Source: RH-AL1 sp965249685 (GTDB lineage: Bacteria > Pseudomonadota > Alphaproteobacteria > Rhizobiales > Beijerinckiaceae). From it: a stretch of DNA of 64,000 nt. Every line of letters begins with the position of its first letter. Positions within the stretch are counted from its first letter, which is position 1. The DNA is taken from positions 3,038,001 to 3,102,000 of the forward strand of contig CBDFMN010000003.1 in the NCBI GenBank assembly GCA_965249685.1, written 5' to 3'. Below are positions 49,878-58,705 of this stretch, piece by piece. The position numbers were made by a program, and so were the translations under genes. The notes below the pieces were generated by a model. The model ran no database searches. It was not told the origin of the DNA and saw only the letters and a list, made by a program, of their open reading frames with translations.

Positions 49878-50510
49878 ATGAAGCAGATGAGCAAGGGCAT
49901 CGCGTGTCTCGCGGCGGGGCTGGGCCTCATGCTGGCGGCAGCACCCGCCGCCGCCTTGGGCGGGTACGGTTATGACCATGGCGCAGGCCATGCTGGCCGA
50001 TCGGCGCCCGTGCAAAGCGGCGTGGTGCGTCCAGCTGCGCCTTCGCGTGGCGCAGGTTACGGCATCGGCCGCTCCTACGGCATGGCCGGCGCGGGCCGCG
50101 CCTCTGGGACCATGGGACAGGGCTATCGCCGCTCTGGCTTCGCCCGCGGATACGCGAGCGCTCCCGGCCGCATCGGGCCGGCGGTCTACGATGTCCGCGG
50201 CTACGGTCGAGGCGGCCTCGCGCCGGCCGACCACGTCCGCTACGCCTACGGCACGCGGGTTCGCCGCGACGGCTATAGACAGGCGCCTCGCTATGGCTAC
50301 GGCTATGGAGTCGGCGCGGCCCCGTTCGGCTACGCTCCGGGGTCCTATGGCTCCGCCGACAGTGGGTATGGCGATATCGGCTATGCCACGGCTGGAAGTT
50401 ATCAGCCCGCCTACGGCTACGGGTCGGATGCCCCAGGGTTTGGTTATGGCGCCGGCTATGGGGGCTTCGGCTTCGCGTCAGGCAACGCCGGCGGCTGCTC
50501 CTGCCAGTGA
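49878..50510 (+). CDS. Gly/Tyr-rich secreted protein ending in a CxC tail
   Basis: A 210-residue exported protein. ATG 49878 begins a signal peptide (GIACLAAGLGLMLAAAPAAA). The mature part is rich in Gly, Tyr, Arg and Ala (GRSYGMAGAGRASG, YGYGYGVGAAPFGYAPGSYG) with no stable domain visible, and ends in GNAGGCSCQ. The tail resembles the SCSC near the end of the protein at 51005. Possibly a cell-surface or envelope structural protein; function unknown. Confidence 0.75.
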   Translation: MKQMSKGIACLAAGLGLMLAAAPAAALGGYGYDHGAGHAGRSAPVQSGVVRPAAPSRGAGYGIGRSYGMAGAGRASGTMGQGYRRSGFARGYASAPGRIGPAVYDVRGYGRGGLAPADHVRYAYGTRVRRDGYRQAPRYGYGYGVGAAPFGYAPGSYGSADSGYGDIGYATAGSYQPAYGYGSDAPGFGYGAGYGGFGFASGNAGGCSCQ

Positions 50511-50647
50511 GCTGTTGCGACCAATGAGTAGCTGGGCTGGAGGCACCCGCTTCCAGCCCTCAACATTCCCGACGATTCATGGTACGGCCCTGTTAAGATG
50601 AAAACGACGAGGTATGCAGGGCGGTGGTGAGGCAGGGCAGGATCAAC

Positions 50648-50866
50648 ATGGCAAGGCTGTCGACCCTGATCGCGGTGGCGATCCTCGTCGGCACGGAGGT
50701 CGTGGGAGCGTCCTGGGCCGCCGGCTGGGCTATTGGCGGCATCATGCAATTGCCAGCCGGCATCAGCCGCGGGATAGAGGTTGTCTTCGGCCTCGGTGGC
50801 TTCGTGCTGCTCTTTTTCTTCATGCGTACGGCGCTGCGTCACGAACCTGTGCGCGACGACGTCTGA
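50648..50866 (+). CDS. Small two-helix membrane protein
   Basis: A 72-residue protein with two hydrophobic helices (LIAVAILVGTEVVGASWAAG and VVFGLGGFVLLFFFMRTAL) and a short charged tail. ATG 50648 has AGGA upstream. Not recognised. It lies between the two Gly-rich secreted-protein genes on the same strand and may be co-transcribed with the first. Confidence 0.6.
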   Translation: MARLSTLIAVAILVGTEVVGASWAAGWAIGGIMQLPAGISRGIEVVFGLGGFVLLFFFMRTALRHEPVRDDV

Positions 50867-50908
50867 TCGGCGCGCCGCTGCGTTCGCTCCCGAGCCGTTC
50901 GCGCTCAT

Positions 50909-50933
50909 GGAACCAGGCCCTCTCTCCCCTGTT
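50909..50933 (+). promoter_or_regulatory. Possible EcfG-type general-stress promoter
   Basis: GGAAC (50909-50913), 16 bases, TGTT (50930-50933): one mismatch from GGAAC-N16/17-CGTT, the alphaproteobacterial general-stress sigma promoter. It lies 72 bases before the ATG of the Gly-rich protein at 51005. Confidence 0.4.
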
Positions 50934-51004
50934 CATCTCGTAAGCGAGCCTGATGCGCGGCGCGTTCCGTCGTGTTTGCAGGCTTCCTCTACAGGAGAAT
51001 CTCC

Positions 51005-51784
51005 ATGATAATTCGTAAGGCGACGTCCCTCGTTGCGTTCACGGCCGCCCTGGCCATGGCCGGCACGGCTCCGTCCTTCGCAGCAGGCGGCGGTGGTGGC
51101 GGCCACGGTGGTGGTGGTGGCGGCCATGGCGGCGGCGGCGGCGGTGGCTTCGGCGGTGGCGGTGGCCACGCTGGAGGCGGGGGCTTCGGTGGCGGTGGCG
51201 GTGGCTTCGGTGGCGGTCGCGCGGGTGGCGCCGGGATCGGCGGCGGCGGACGTGGCGGCATGGCCGGCTTGGGCGGCGGCGCCCGTGGCGGGAGCGTCGC
51301 TGGAGGGAATTTCAGCGGCGCGCGGAGCGGCGGGTTCAGCGCAGCTCGCGGTGCGTACGGCAACAACGGTGCCTACGGGGCGCAGCGCGGCGGGCGTGGG
51401 TTCAGTGTCGCCGGCAACGAGGGGCGTCGCGGGAACGGCGGTTATTCGGGTCGCGGTTACGGCCGTGGCTTCGGCTATGGCGGCGTCGGCTTCGGCTATG
51501 GTCTTAACGACTTCGGCTACGACGGCTATGATGGCGCCGACTATGCCTATGGCGACGGTGCCTACGGCGATGGGTATGGCTACGGCTACGGATCCGGCGT
51601 CCAATACAGCCAGGCACCGGATGGTTACGACGGCAGCCTGCAGACGGGGCGCAGCGCCGCCACGGTCGGCGATACGTGTTCGACCCCGGTCAAGGCCTGC
51701 ACGCTCTACAACCAGTCCTATGTCGGGCGCAGCTGCTCGTGCAAGGTTCCAGGCGGACGCTCGCGCGGTCAGGTCACACCCTAA
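51005..51784 (+). CDS. Gly-rich secreted protein with C-terminal cysteine cluster
   Basis: A 259-residue exported protein. ATG 51005 has AGGAGAA upstream and begins a signal peptide (TSLVAFTAALAMAGTAPSFA). The mature protein opens with long GGGGGGH/GGGFGGG tandem runs (residues about 27-95), passes through a Tyr/Asp-rich region (FGYDGYDGADYAYGDGAYG) and ends in a compact cysteine part (VGDTCSTPVKACTLYNQSYV, GRSCSCKVPGG) that may be disulfide-bonded. Function unknown. It has its own stress-type promoter candidate and terminator. Confidence 0.78.
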   Translation: MIIRKATSLVAFTAALAMAGTAPSFAAGGGGGGHGGGGGGHGGGGGGGFGGGGGHAGGGGFGGGGGGFGGGRAGGAGIGGGGRGGMAGLGGGARGGSVAGGNFSGARSGGFSAARGAYGNNGAYGAQRGGRGFSVAGNEGRRGNGGYSGRGYGRGFGYGGVGFGYGLNDFGYDGYDGADYAYGDGAYGDGYGYGYGSGVQYSQAPDGYDGSLQTGRSAATVGDTCSTPVKACTLYNQSYVGRSCSCKVPGGRSRGQVTP

Positions 51785-51806
51785 ACCCTAACGAAGCTAC
51801 AGGGAG

Positions 51807-51831
51807 AAGCCGGGACGCGTCCCGGCTTTTC
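51807..51831 (+). terminator. Rho-independent terminator
   Basis: A 9-bp perfect stem AAGCCGGGA/TCCCGGCTT with a CGCG loop is followed by a short T run, 22 bases after the stop of the Gly-rich gene. Confidence 0.85.
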
Positions 51832-51999
51832 TATGTCTAAGGGCAGAAAACCCGCAAAACCGTGCGCCTAGGACGATCTGGCACTCGCGCCGCTGATTTG
51901 GAATTGGTAAAAGTTCGAGTGATAGAGGGATGTAGGCCGGTACGATGGCCCTCTCGACCCGAGCGGGTTTTGGTACAAGCGAGCCGACAAGGTTTTAAG

Positions 52000-53301
52000 A
52001 TGGGTTATAGCCGTCATTTCGCCGATGCCATCGCGCGCCTGGAGACGGAACGCCGCTATCGCGTCTTCGCCGACCTGGAGCGCAGCGCCGCCGACTTCCC
52101 AACCGCCCTATGGCACCGCTCCAACGGCGACGCCGATCCTGTCACCATCTGGTGCTCGAACGATTACCTGGGCATGGGCCGTCATCCCGCCGTCATCGCG
52201 GCCCTTTCCGAGGCCGCCGTACGGCACGGCGTCGGCGCCGGCGGCACCCGTAACATCGCCGGCACCAGCCATCCGATCGTCAAGCTCGAAGCAGAGCTGG
52301 CCGACCTGCACGGCAAGGACGGTGCGTTGGTCTTTACCTCGGGCTGGATCTCGAACCTTGCCGCGATATCGACGATCGCCGATATCTTGCCCGACTGCCT
52401 CATCCTGTCGGACGCGCTCAATCACAATTCCATGATCGAGGGCGTGCGCCGCTCCGCCGCCAAGCGGGTCATCTTCCGCCACAACGACATGGCGCATCTT
52501 GAGGAGCTGCTGCGCGCCGCCGGGACTGAGCGCAACAAGCTCATCGTCTTCGAGAGCCTCTACTCCATGGACGGCGACATCGCGCCCGTGGCCGCCATCG
52601 CCGATCTGGCCGAGCGCTACAACGCCATGACCTACATGGACGAAGTCCATGCCGTGGGCCTCTACGGCGCACGCGGCGGCGGCATTGCCGAGCGCGAGGG
52701 GCTGATGGGCCGCATCGACGTGATCGAAGGCACGTTGGCCAAGGGATTTGGTACGCTCGGCGGCTATATCGCCGCCGATCACGCGATCATCGATGCGGTG
52801 CGTTCCTATGCGCCCTCCTTCATCTTCACCACGGCCCTGCCCCCGCCAGTCGCAGCGGCGGCGAGCGCCGCGGTGCGCGTCCTCAAGACGCCCGAGGGCG
52901 TCGCCCTGCGCGAGCGGCACCAGCGTCAGGCGCTGCTCGCCAAGCACGCGCTGAGCGCGGCCGGCCTGCCCGTTATGGCCAACCCGTCGCACATCGTCCC
53001 CGTGTTCGTTGGCGACGCGGAGTTGTGCAAGGCCGCCTCGGACATGCTGATGGAGCGTCACGGCGTCTATATTCAGCCCATCAACTATCCCACCGTGGCC
53101 AAAGGGACGGAGCGGCTGCGCATCACGCCGACTCCCTTCCACTCCGACGCGCATGTGGCGGCGTTGGTCGAGGCCATGGTGGATGTCTGGCGGACGCTCA
53201 AGCTGCCGTTCGATGCGCCGAAGATCGTCCGGTTCCGCCCCGCTGCGCCGATGGCCGAAGCGGCTTGTTCCTTCCCCGATTTCAAACGCGCCGCGGAATA
53301 G
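52000..53301 (+). CDS. hemA: 5-aminolevulinate synthase (Shemin pathway)
   Basis: A 433-residue PLP enzyme that condenses glycine and succinyl-CoA to 5-aminolevulinate, the first step of heme, bacteriochlorophyll and cobalamin synthesis in alphaproteobacteria. ATG 52000 with AAGG upstream gives RYRVFADLERSAADFP, WCSNDYLGMGRHP, GVGAGGTRNIAGTSHPIVKL, and the PLP lysine in EGTLAKGFGTLGGYI. An upstream extension to 51862 is non-coding. Length is slightly above the usual 400-410 because of a C-terminal tail (VRFRPAAPMAEAACSF). Single gene; coaA follows on the same strand 200 bases away. Confidence 0.95.
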   Translation: MGYSRHFADAIARLETERRYRVFADLERSAADFPTALWHRSNGDADPVTIWCSNDYLGMGRHPAVIAALSEAAVRHGVGAGGTRNIAGTSHPIVKLEAELADLHGKDGALVFTSGWISNLAAISTIADILPDCLILSDALNHNSMIEGVRRSAAKRVIFRHNDMAHLEELLRAAGTERNKLIVFESLYSMDGDIAPVAAIADLAERYNAMTYMDEVHAVGLYGARGGGIAEREGLMGRIDVIEGTLAKGFGTLGGYIAADHAIIDAVRSYAPSFIFTTALPPPVAAAASAAVRVLKTPEGVALRERHQRQALLAKHALSAAGLPVMANPSHIVPVFVGDAELCKAASDMLMERHGVYIQPINYPTVAKGTERLRITPTPFHSDAHVAALVEAMVDVWRTLKLPFDAPKIVRFRPAAPMAEAACSFPDFKRAAE

Positions 53302-53501
53302 GCGGCCGCTCGTCAGACGGTCTTCGACCCTGAACCGTGGGTCTTTCGATCGAAACGCCTTTGCGCAAAAGACGCTTGCCTTCTCTGGCGCGTCGATCAA
53401 TGTCTGAGGATGAGGTGGCGGCCGGAACCAGTCGGGTGTGAGGGCTTAGGCGCGTCGCGCCTGCGTCGCCGCCTGTCCGCTATCCCGTTACGGGGAGCCT
53501 G

Positions 53502-54464
53502 ATGGACGCGCGGTCCCCCGGCGTGCTGCCGATCTTCTCGCCGTACCATCGCTTCACGCGCGCGCAATGGGCCGCTCTGCGCGCGGACACGCCCTTGACG
53601 CTGTCCATCGACGACCTCACCCGGCTGCAGTCGATCAACGAACCGATCACGATCGAAGAGGTCATCGCCATCTACCTGCCTCTGTCGCGGCTGCTCGCGC
53701 TTTACGTCGCGGCGACCCAGGGACTGTTCAAGGCGACGCAGCGGTTCCTCGGCGCCGACGACGGCAAGGTGCCCTACATCATCGGTGTCGCGGGTTCGGT
53801 CGCGGCTGGCAAGTCGACCCTCGCCCGCGTGCTCCAGGCGCTGCTCGCGCGCTGGCCCAACACGCCCCGCGTCGAGCTGGTGACGACCGACGGGTTCCTC
53901 CTTCCCAACGCGGTGCTCGAACGCGAGGGGCTGATGGGCAGGAAGGGCTTTCCCGAGAGCTACGACGGTGCAGCGCTGCTGCGCTTCCTCTCCGACGTCA
54001 AAGCGGGTCGCCGCGCCGTTGCCGCCCCGGTCTACTCGCACCTGACCTATGACATCGTGCCCGGCCAGGAGGTGGTCGTCGACCGGCCCGATATCCTGAT
54101 CGTCGAAGGGCTGAACGTGCTGGCGCCGAGCCGCAAGGCGAAGGATGGCCGCACCAGCGCCTTCGTCTCGGACTTCTTCGACTTCTCCGTCTACCTCGAT
54201 GCCGCCGACGACGATCTGGAGCGCTGGTACGTCGCCCGGTTCATGCGCCTGCGGCAGACCTCCTTCCGCGATCCGCGTTCCTATTTCCAGAAATTCGCCG
54301 ATTACGACAATGCGGCAGCCGATGCGAAGGCGCGGCAGATCTGGCGCGACATCAATCTCGCCAACCTTCACGACAACGTGCTGCCGACCCGCGAGCGCGC
54401 CAACCTGATCCTGACGAAGGGTGCGAGCCACCGCATCGAAGAGGTCGAGCTTCGGAAGCTTTGA
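53502..54464 (+). CDS. coaA: Pantothenate kinase, type I
   Basis: A 320-residue kinase, the first and regulated step of coenzyme A synthesis. The P-loop is IIGVAGSVAAGKSTLARVL near residue 90-108, followed by VELVTTDGFLLPNAVLE, GFPESYDGAALLRFL and DILIVEGLNVLA. The N-terminal SPYHRFTRAQWAALRA is typical. In many rhizobial genomes coaA stands beside hisE; here it is 17 kb away, after hemA. Length is normal. Confidence 0.95.
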   Translation: MDARSPGVLPIFSPYHRFTRAQWAALRADTPLTLSIDDLTRLQSINEPITIEEVIAIYLPLSRLLALYVAATQGLFKATQRFLGADDGKVPYIIGVAGSVAAGKSTLARVLQALLARWPNTPRVELVTTDGFLLPNAVLEREGLMGRKGFPESYDGAALLRFLSDVKAGRRAVAAPVYSHLTYDIVPGQEVVVDRPDILIVEGLNVLAPSRKAKDGRTSAFVSDFFDFSVYLDAADDDLERWYVARFMRLRQTSFRDPRSYFQKFADYDNAAADAKARQIWRDINLANLHDNVLPTRERANLILTKGASHRIEEVELRKL

Positions 54465-54499
54465 TCCCACGCTGCCTAGGTGCAAAAGACCCCGGCAAC

Positions 54500-54524
54500 G
54501 GAACTCAAGCTTGGCAGCGACGTT
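54500..54524 (+). promoter_or_regulatory. EcfG-type general-stress promoter
   Basis: GGAAC (54500-54504), exactly 16 bases, CGTT (54521-54524): a full match to the general-stress sigma consensus of alphaproteobacteria. It lies 41 bases before the ATG of the small periplasmic protein at 54566. Confidence 0.6.
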
Positions 54525-54565
54525 TTTTCCCTGGTCACGACACGCACCCTCGGAAGGACATTTCC

Positions 54566-54784
54566 ATGATCAAGACCGCACTTGTCGCCGCCATGCTGCT
54601 GGGTACAGGCTCGGCCTATGCCGACGAAGTCATCATCCATCGTGACGCGGAGGTCGCACCGCCGTCCTCAACCTCCACCACCATCGAGCATCGCTCGTCG
54701 GGCGATGGCTGCGCGACCAAGTCGGTCCATCGTGAGAACGACGCTGGCGATTCGAAGACCGTGACCAAGACGACTTGCGACTGA
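54566..54784 (+). CDS. Small periplasmic stress-type protein
   Basis: A 72-residue exported protein. ATG 54566 has GGAAGGA upstream and begins a signal peptide (MIKTALVAAMLLGTGSAYA-DE). The mature part of about 52 residues carries VIIHRDAEVAPPSS, a GDGCATKSVHREND segment and a C-terminal TKTTCD, so one disulfide is possible. Not recognised by name. A consensus EcfG-type promoter directly upstream suggests induction in the general stress response. Confidence 0.75.
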   Translation: MIKTALVAAMLLGTGSAYADEVIIHRDAEVAPPSSTSTTIEHRSSGDGCATKSVHRENDAGDSKTVTKTTCD

Positions 54785-54805
54785 ACTCAGCCTGATTCCG
54801 ACGTC

Positions 54806-54835
54806 CGAAACGGCGTGTCTCGTAACGCCGTTTCG
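54806..54835 (+). terminator. Stem-loop after the small periplasmic gene
   Basis: A perfect 10-bp stem CGAAACGGCG/CGCCGTTTCG with a 10-base loop lies 21 bases after the stop. There is no T run, so it may stabilise the transcript end rather than terminate alone. Confidence 0.55.
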
Positions 54836-55164
54836 CGGCGGGGTCGCCGCCCATCTCGCGTAAAGGGCATGGCATGATCGGGCCGCGGGACGTCGATCTC
54901 GACGGTGTCGTCGAGACGTCGCTGACGCCCATTTGCGCACGTCCCGCCTCGCGCCGATCGGCTCATGCACCTGCGGCCCCCCGGTCTCGCCTCCTCGACA
55001 TCGCAGTGATCCACGGCGCGCCGGCCGGAGCTTGCGCACGCCACCGCCTTCGTCGGATTGGCCATCTGCTTCACGATCGGCGTGCGCAGTGCCTTCCGAG
55101 CGGAAGCGACTCGCCACGAGGATCGGCTGGCAATGGGCTCTCTCAGCCCCAAAGGGACAGTCCC
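54836..55164. other. Intergenic region, no supported gene
   Basis: About 330 bases before the class V enzyme. Frames crossing it on both strands are Arg/Ala-rich without recognisable content. The plus frame is open upstream of GTG 55165, but no good start or homologous-looking sequence precedes it. Confidence 0.5.
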
Positions 55165-56307
55165 GTGCTCGATTGCCAAAGACATCGCTTTAGCTTGGAG
55201 CCAGGGGTCACCTACCTCAACGCGGCGTCGATCTCGCCCCTGCCGCGCGTGGTGCAGGAGGCCGGCATCGCCGGCGTGGCGGTCAAGGCGCAGCCGTGGC
55301 GGCGTGATCCGGCGGAGGCCGAGCAGGCGGCGGAGACGGCGCGAGCGAGGGCCGCCGCCCTGGTCGGCGCGGGAGCCGATGATATCGCGATCGTCGGCGC
55401 CGTCAGCTACGGCATCGCCACGGCCTGCGTGAACGCGCGGCTGGCACTGGGCGATCGCGTGCTTCTCCTCGAAGGCGAGCACTCGTCGCTGGTGTTGAAT
55501 TGGGCCAGCCATGCGCAGAGGGTCGGGGCCGTCCTCGAGTTCGTGCCGCGGCCGTCGGGCGGGGACTGGACCGGGGCCGTACTGGAGGCCGTCGCTCGCC
55601 TTGGCGCGGCGCCCATCGGCTTCGCCGCCCTGACGCCGCTGTGCTGGAGCGACGGGACGCTTCTCGACCTCGAACAGGTCGCGCCCGCGCTGCGCGCCCG
55701 CGGCATTCCTCTCCTGATCGACGCGACGCAGGCGGTCGGCGTGCTGCCGATCGACGTGGCGCGGCTTCGGCCCGATTTCCTGGTGTTTCCGAGCTACAAA
55801 TGGGTTCTCGGACCCTATGGTCTGGCCTTCCTCTACGTGGCGCCGCACCGCCAGGACGGCCGGCCGCTGGAAGAGCACGTCGGCAACCGTGGGGCGGTCT
55901 CGTCGGGAACCGCCGGCTTCCTGCCCGGCGCGCGCCGGTTCGACCGCGGCGAGCGCGACAGTTTCATCACCATTCCGATGGCGACGGCCGGGCTCCGCAC
56001 GGTGGCCGACTGGGGCGTTGGTGCAGTCGAGGAGCGCCTGCGTGCGCTGACCGATCGTCTCGTCGCCGGCTTGACCGCCATGCCTGTGCGGATGGCGCCG
56101 CGGCACCGGCGGGCCCCTCACATCCTCGGCCTGCGCTTCGCCACGGCGCCCACGCAGGCGATGGTCGACCATATGGCCGCGGATGGAATCGTCGTCAGCC
56201 TGCGCGGCGACGCGTTGCGCGTCAGCCCGCACGTCTACAACGACGAGGCGGACCTCGATCGCTGCGCCGCTTGGCTGCGGACGCACCGGGGCGCCTATGG
56301 CTTGTAG
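55165..56307 (+). CDS. Class V aminotransferase-fold PLP enzyme (cysteine-desulfurase-like)
   Basis: A 380-residue fold-type I enzyme. GTG 55165 with AGGGAC upstream starts just before GVTYLNAASISPLPRVV, the usual opening of the class. Other blocks are DDIAIVGAVSYGIATA, PLLIDATQAVGVLPID (PLP aspartate) and FPSYKWVLGPYGLAFLYVAP, where the lysine binds PLP. The C-terminal part reads GIVVSLRGDALRVSPHVYN. No persulfide cysteine loop is clear, so an epimerase, kynureninase-like or lyase role is as likely as desulfurase. It stands alone. Confidence 0.82.
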   Translation: MLDCQRHRFSLEPGVTYLNAASISPLPRVVQEAGIAGVAVKAQPWRRDPAEAEQAAETARARAAALVGAGADDIAIVGAVSYGIATACVNARLALGDRVLLLEGEHSSLVLNWASHAQRVGAVLEFVPRPSGGDWTGAVLEAVARLGAAPIGFAALTPLCWSDGTLLDLEQVAPALRARGIPLLIDATQAVGVLPIDVARLRPDFLVFPSYKWVLGPYGLAFLYVAPHRQDGRPLEEHVGNRGAVSSGTAGFLPGARRFDRGERDSFITIPMATAGLRTVADWGVGAVEERLRALTDRLVAGLTAMPVRMAPRHRRAPHILGLRFATAPTQAMVDHMAADGIVVSLRGDALRVSPHVYNDEADLDRCAAWLRTHRGAYGL

Positions 56308-56328
56308 GTCCGCGCGATCGGGCGCCGG

Positions 56329-56676
56329 CTATCCCAGCGCGAGCGGCCCGAGGTGCGGGTAGGCGCGGGGCTCCTCGCCCATCGCCTCCTTCAGGGCTTC
56401 AAACAGCACCGGCAGGTCGCAATGGGCGAGCACCGGCTCCGCAAGCGTGTCGTCCATCGCGCGGAGCGGGGCGACTGAGGCGTCGCGCGCTTCGAGGACG
56501 GCGAGATTGTAGCAGCCGGCGCTGACCAAGCTGAACGCACGCAGCAGGCAGAGCCGCTCCCACGGCTCCGGTTCGCGGCCGTCCGCGTCGATCATCGCCA
56601 AGACCGCCGCGATTTCGCCCAGCGACTGCGCCTTGTCGGCGGCGCGTAGCCGCAGCCGGTCGTCGATCGCGTTCAT
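56329..56676 (-). CDS. Unrecognised small helical protein
   Basis: A 115-residue, probably all-helical soluble protein (DRLRLRAADKAQSLGEIAAV, EPWERLCLLRAFSLVSAGCY, LPVLFEALKEAMGEEPRAYP). No family recognised. It lies 35 bases after the stop-side of the OmpA-like gene on the same strand, downstream of the ExbB/MotA-like pair, so it may be the third gene of that unit. Confidence 0.6.
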   Translation of the reverse strand: MNAIDDRLRLRAADKAQSLGEIAAVLAMIDADGREPEPWERLCLLRAFSLVSAGCYNLAVLEARDASVAPLRAMDDTLAEPVLAHCDLPVLFEALKEAMGEEPRAYPHLGPLALG

Positions 56677-56711
56677 CGCTCCGCTCCCTTAGCCTGGGCT
56701 CCGTTCGGCCC

Positions 56712-57740
56712 TCATCGCTCTGTCAGCTTCAGCTCGATGCGGCGGTTGCGGCGCATGGCGTCGTCCCCCGTGGCGCCGTCGAGCGGCTGGTACTCGCCGA
56801 AGCCGGCCGCGACGAGCCGATGGGGGTCGACGCCCTTGCCGGCGAGGTATTGGACCACGGCGATGGCACGGGCGGCGGAGAGGTCCCAGTTGGACGGAAA
56901 CTGCGCCGAGCGGATCGGCTTCTGATCGGTGTGGCCGTCCACGCGCATGACCCAGTTGAGGTCCGGCGGGATCTCGCGCTCGAGCGTGATCACGGCCGAG
57001 GCCAGTTGATCGAGTTCGGCATGACCGGCCGGGTTCACCGTGGCCAGGCCGGAATCGAACAGCACCTCCGATTGGAACACGAAGCGGTCGCCGACGACGC
57101 GTACCCCCGGCCGCTCGCCGAGGATCTGCCGCAGCCGACCGAAGAAGTCGGATCGGTAACGCGCCAACTCCTGCACCTTCTGCGCGAGTGCGACGTTGAG
57201 GCGCGAGCCGAGGTCGGCGATCTGCGCCTGCGCCGTCTTGTCCTTGGTCTCGGAAGCGGCGAGAGCGGTTTCGATCGCCGCGAGTTGGCGACGCAGCGCC
57301 GCGATCTGCTGGTTGAGGATGTCGATCTGCGAGGCCGCCCGGGCGGAGACCTGCTTCTCCTGGTCGAGAGCCGTCTGTGCTGCAGCCGCCTGGCCTCCCG
57401 CGCCCAGCGCCTGCCCGTTGGTGACCTCGACGAGGCCTTGCAGCCGCGACGTGTCGCGTCGGGCGGCGTCGAGCGTCGCGTTGAGCGAGGCGAGGCTCGT
57501 CTGCGCCGTCTGCTTTCCGGCCTTCTCCAGCGCGAGCAGCGCCGTCAACTCGTCGATCTGCCGGTTGAGCTTGTTCAGGGCCGAGTCCTTGCCCGTCACC
57601 TCGCGGGCGAGGAAGAACTGCGCCAGCATGAAGACCGACAGGAGGAAGATGATGACGAGCAGCATGGTCGACAGCGCGTCGACGAAGCCCGGCCAGTAGT
57701 CGAGCGTGCGGGCCGAGCGCCGGTTACGGGCCAGCGCCAT
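56712..57740 (-). CDS. OmpA/MotB-like peptidoglycan-binding protein
   Basis: A 342-residue protein with one N-terminal membrane anchor (FVDALSTMLLVIIFLLSVFM, with the MotB-type aspartate just before it), a long coiled coil (residues about 45-195) and a C-terminal OmpA-like domain (VLFDSGLATVNPAGHAELDQ, MRVDGHTDQKPI, NWDLSAARAIAVVQYLAGKG, NRRIELKL). The start overlaps the stop of the partner channel gene by one base (TGATG). Together they form a proton-channel/stator pair that couples ion flow to the cell wall; it is not the flagellar MotAB. Confidence 0.88.
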   Translation of the reverse strand: MALARNRRSARTLDYWPGFVDALSTMLLVIIFLLSVFMLAQFFLAREVTGKDSALNKLNRQIDELTALLALEKAGKQTAQTSLASLNATLDAARRDTSRLQGLVEVTNGQALGAGGQAAAAQTALDQEKQVSARAASQIDILNQQIAALRRQLAAIETALAASETKDKTAQAQIADLGSRLNVALAQKVQELARYRSDFFGRLRQILGERPGVRVVGDRFVFQSEVLFDSGLATVNPAGHAELDQLASAVITLEREIPPDLNWVMRVDGHTDQKPIRSAQFPSNWDLSAARAIAVVQYLAGKGVDPHRLVAAGFGEYQPLDGATGDDAMRRNRRIELKLTER

Positions 57741-58705
57741 CACTGTCGCTCCGGCTCGGAGGCGAGGCGGCGCAGCAGGATCTTGATTTCGTTGTTCTGT
57801 TCGGCCTGCGCCTCCACCCAGTCGCGGATTTGCTGCTGTTCGGAGCGCATGTGTTGGACGAGCGCCTGGATGCCGTCCGCCAGGTTCGCCATGGCGACGG
57901 AACTCGCGCGCTGGTGGCTCTGGTCGGCGCCCGTCGAGAGTTTCTCCAGCGCCGCGCGCAGGTCGGAGCCGGGCTCCAGCCGGCCGAGCGCGGCCGGTTC
58001 GAGGTCGGCCGTCGAGGCGGTCAGCGCGTCTTCGAGTTCGGTGTAGAAGCGGTTCTGCGCCTGGCCGCCCTGCAGGTCGAGGAAGCCGAGGATGAGAGAG
58101 CCGGAGAGGCCGAACAGCGACGAGGTGAAGGAGATGCTCATGCCCGCGAGAGGAGCGGCCAATCCGTTCTTGAGGTCGTCGAACATGACGCCGGCATCCG
58201 ACCCCGTCTGCATCGACTTGATGACACCGCCGATGGAGCCGACCGTCTCGATCAAGCCCCAGAAGGTGCCAAGGAGACCCAGGAAGATGAGCAGCCCGGT
58301 CAGGTAGCGGGCGACCTCGCGGCCCTCGTCGAGCCGGGTGCCGATGGAGTCGAGGATGACGCGCAGCGTCACCGTGGAAATGGTCGCGCCCGGCGGTTTG
58401 TCGCCGAGCAGCACCGCCATCGGCGCGAGCAGGACCGGCGGCTTGATTTGGGCGGCCGTACCGCGCGGCAGCGCGTTGACCCAACGCACCTCGCGGAACA
58501 GCCGCGCGACCTGGCGCAGCCCCATCACGATCCCGACGAAGAGCACGCCGAAGATCAGGCCGTTGAGGCCGGGATTGGCCATGAACGCGGTCCCGATCTT
58601 CTTGTAGAGGATCAGCGCGATAAAGCCGACGAGAATGAGGAAGACGACGATCCGCACCAGGAAGATGCGCGGCGAGGAGAGCCGGAACGGATCGGTATCA
58701 GCCAT
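57740..58705 (-). CDS. MotA/TolQ/ExbB-like proton channel family protein
   Basis: A 321-residue inner-membrane protein. Helices include RIVVFLILVGFIALILY, GLIFGVLFVGIVMGLRQVA, YLTGLLIFLGLLGTFWGLIE and LAAPLAGMSISFTSSLFGLS, the last two being the conserved MotA/ExbB pore region. A cytoplasmic C-terminus of about 100 residues (SEQQQIRDWVEAQAEQNNE) may be coiled coil. ATG 58705. Paired with the OmpA/MotB-like gene by overlap. Confidence 0.88.
   Translation of the reverse strand: MADTDPFRLSSPRIFLVRIVVFLILVGFIALILYKKIGTAFMANPGLNGLIFGVLFVGIVMGLRQVARLFREVRWVNALPRGTAAQIKPPVLLAPMAVLLGDKPPGATISTVTLRVILDSIGTRLDEGREVARYLTGLLIFLGLLGTFWGLIETVGSIGGVIKSMQTGSDAGVMFDDLKNGLAAPLAGMSISFTSSLFGLSGSLILGFLDLQGGQAQNRFYTELEDALTASTADLEPAALGRLEPGSDLRAALEKLSTGADQSHQRASSVAMANLADGIQALVQHMRSEQQQIRDWVEAQAEQNNEIKILLRRLASEPERQ

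Noticed and set aside
54874..55164. N-terminal extension of the class V enzyme
   Set aside because: The extension is Arg/Ala-rich with no coherent fold, and GTG 55165 has a good ribosome-binding site just before the conserved opening.
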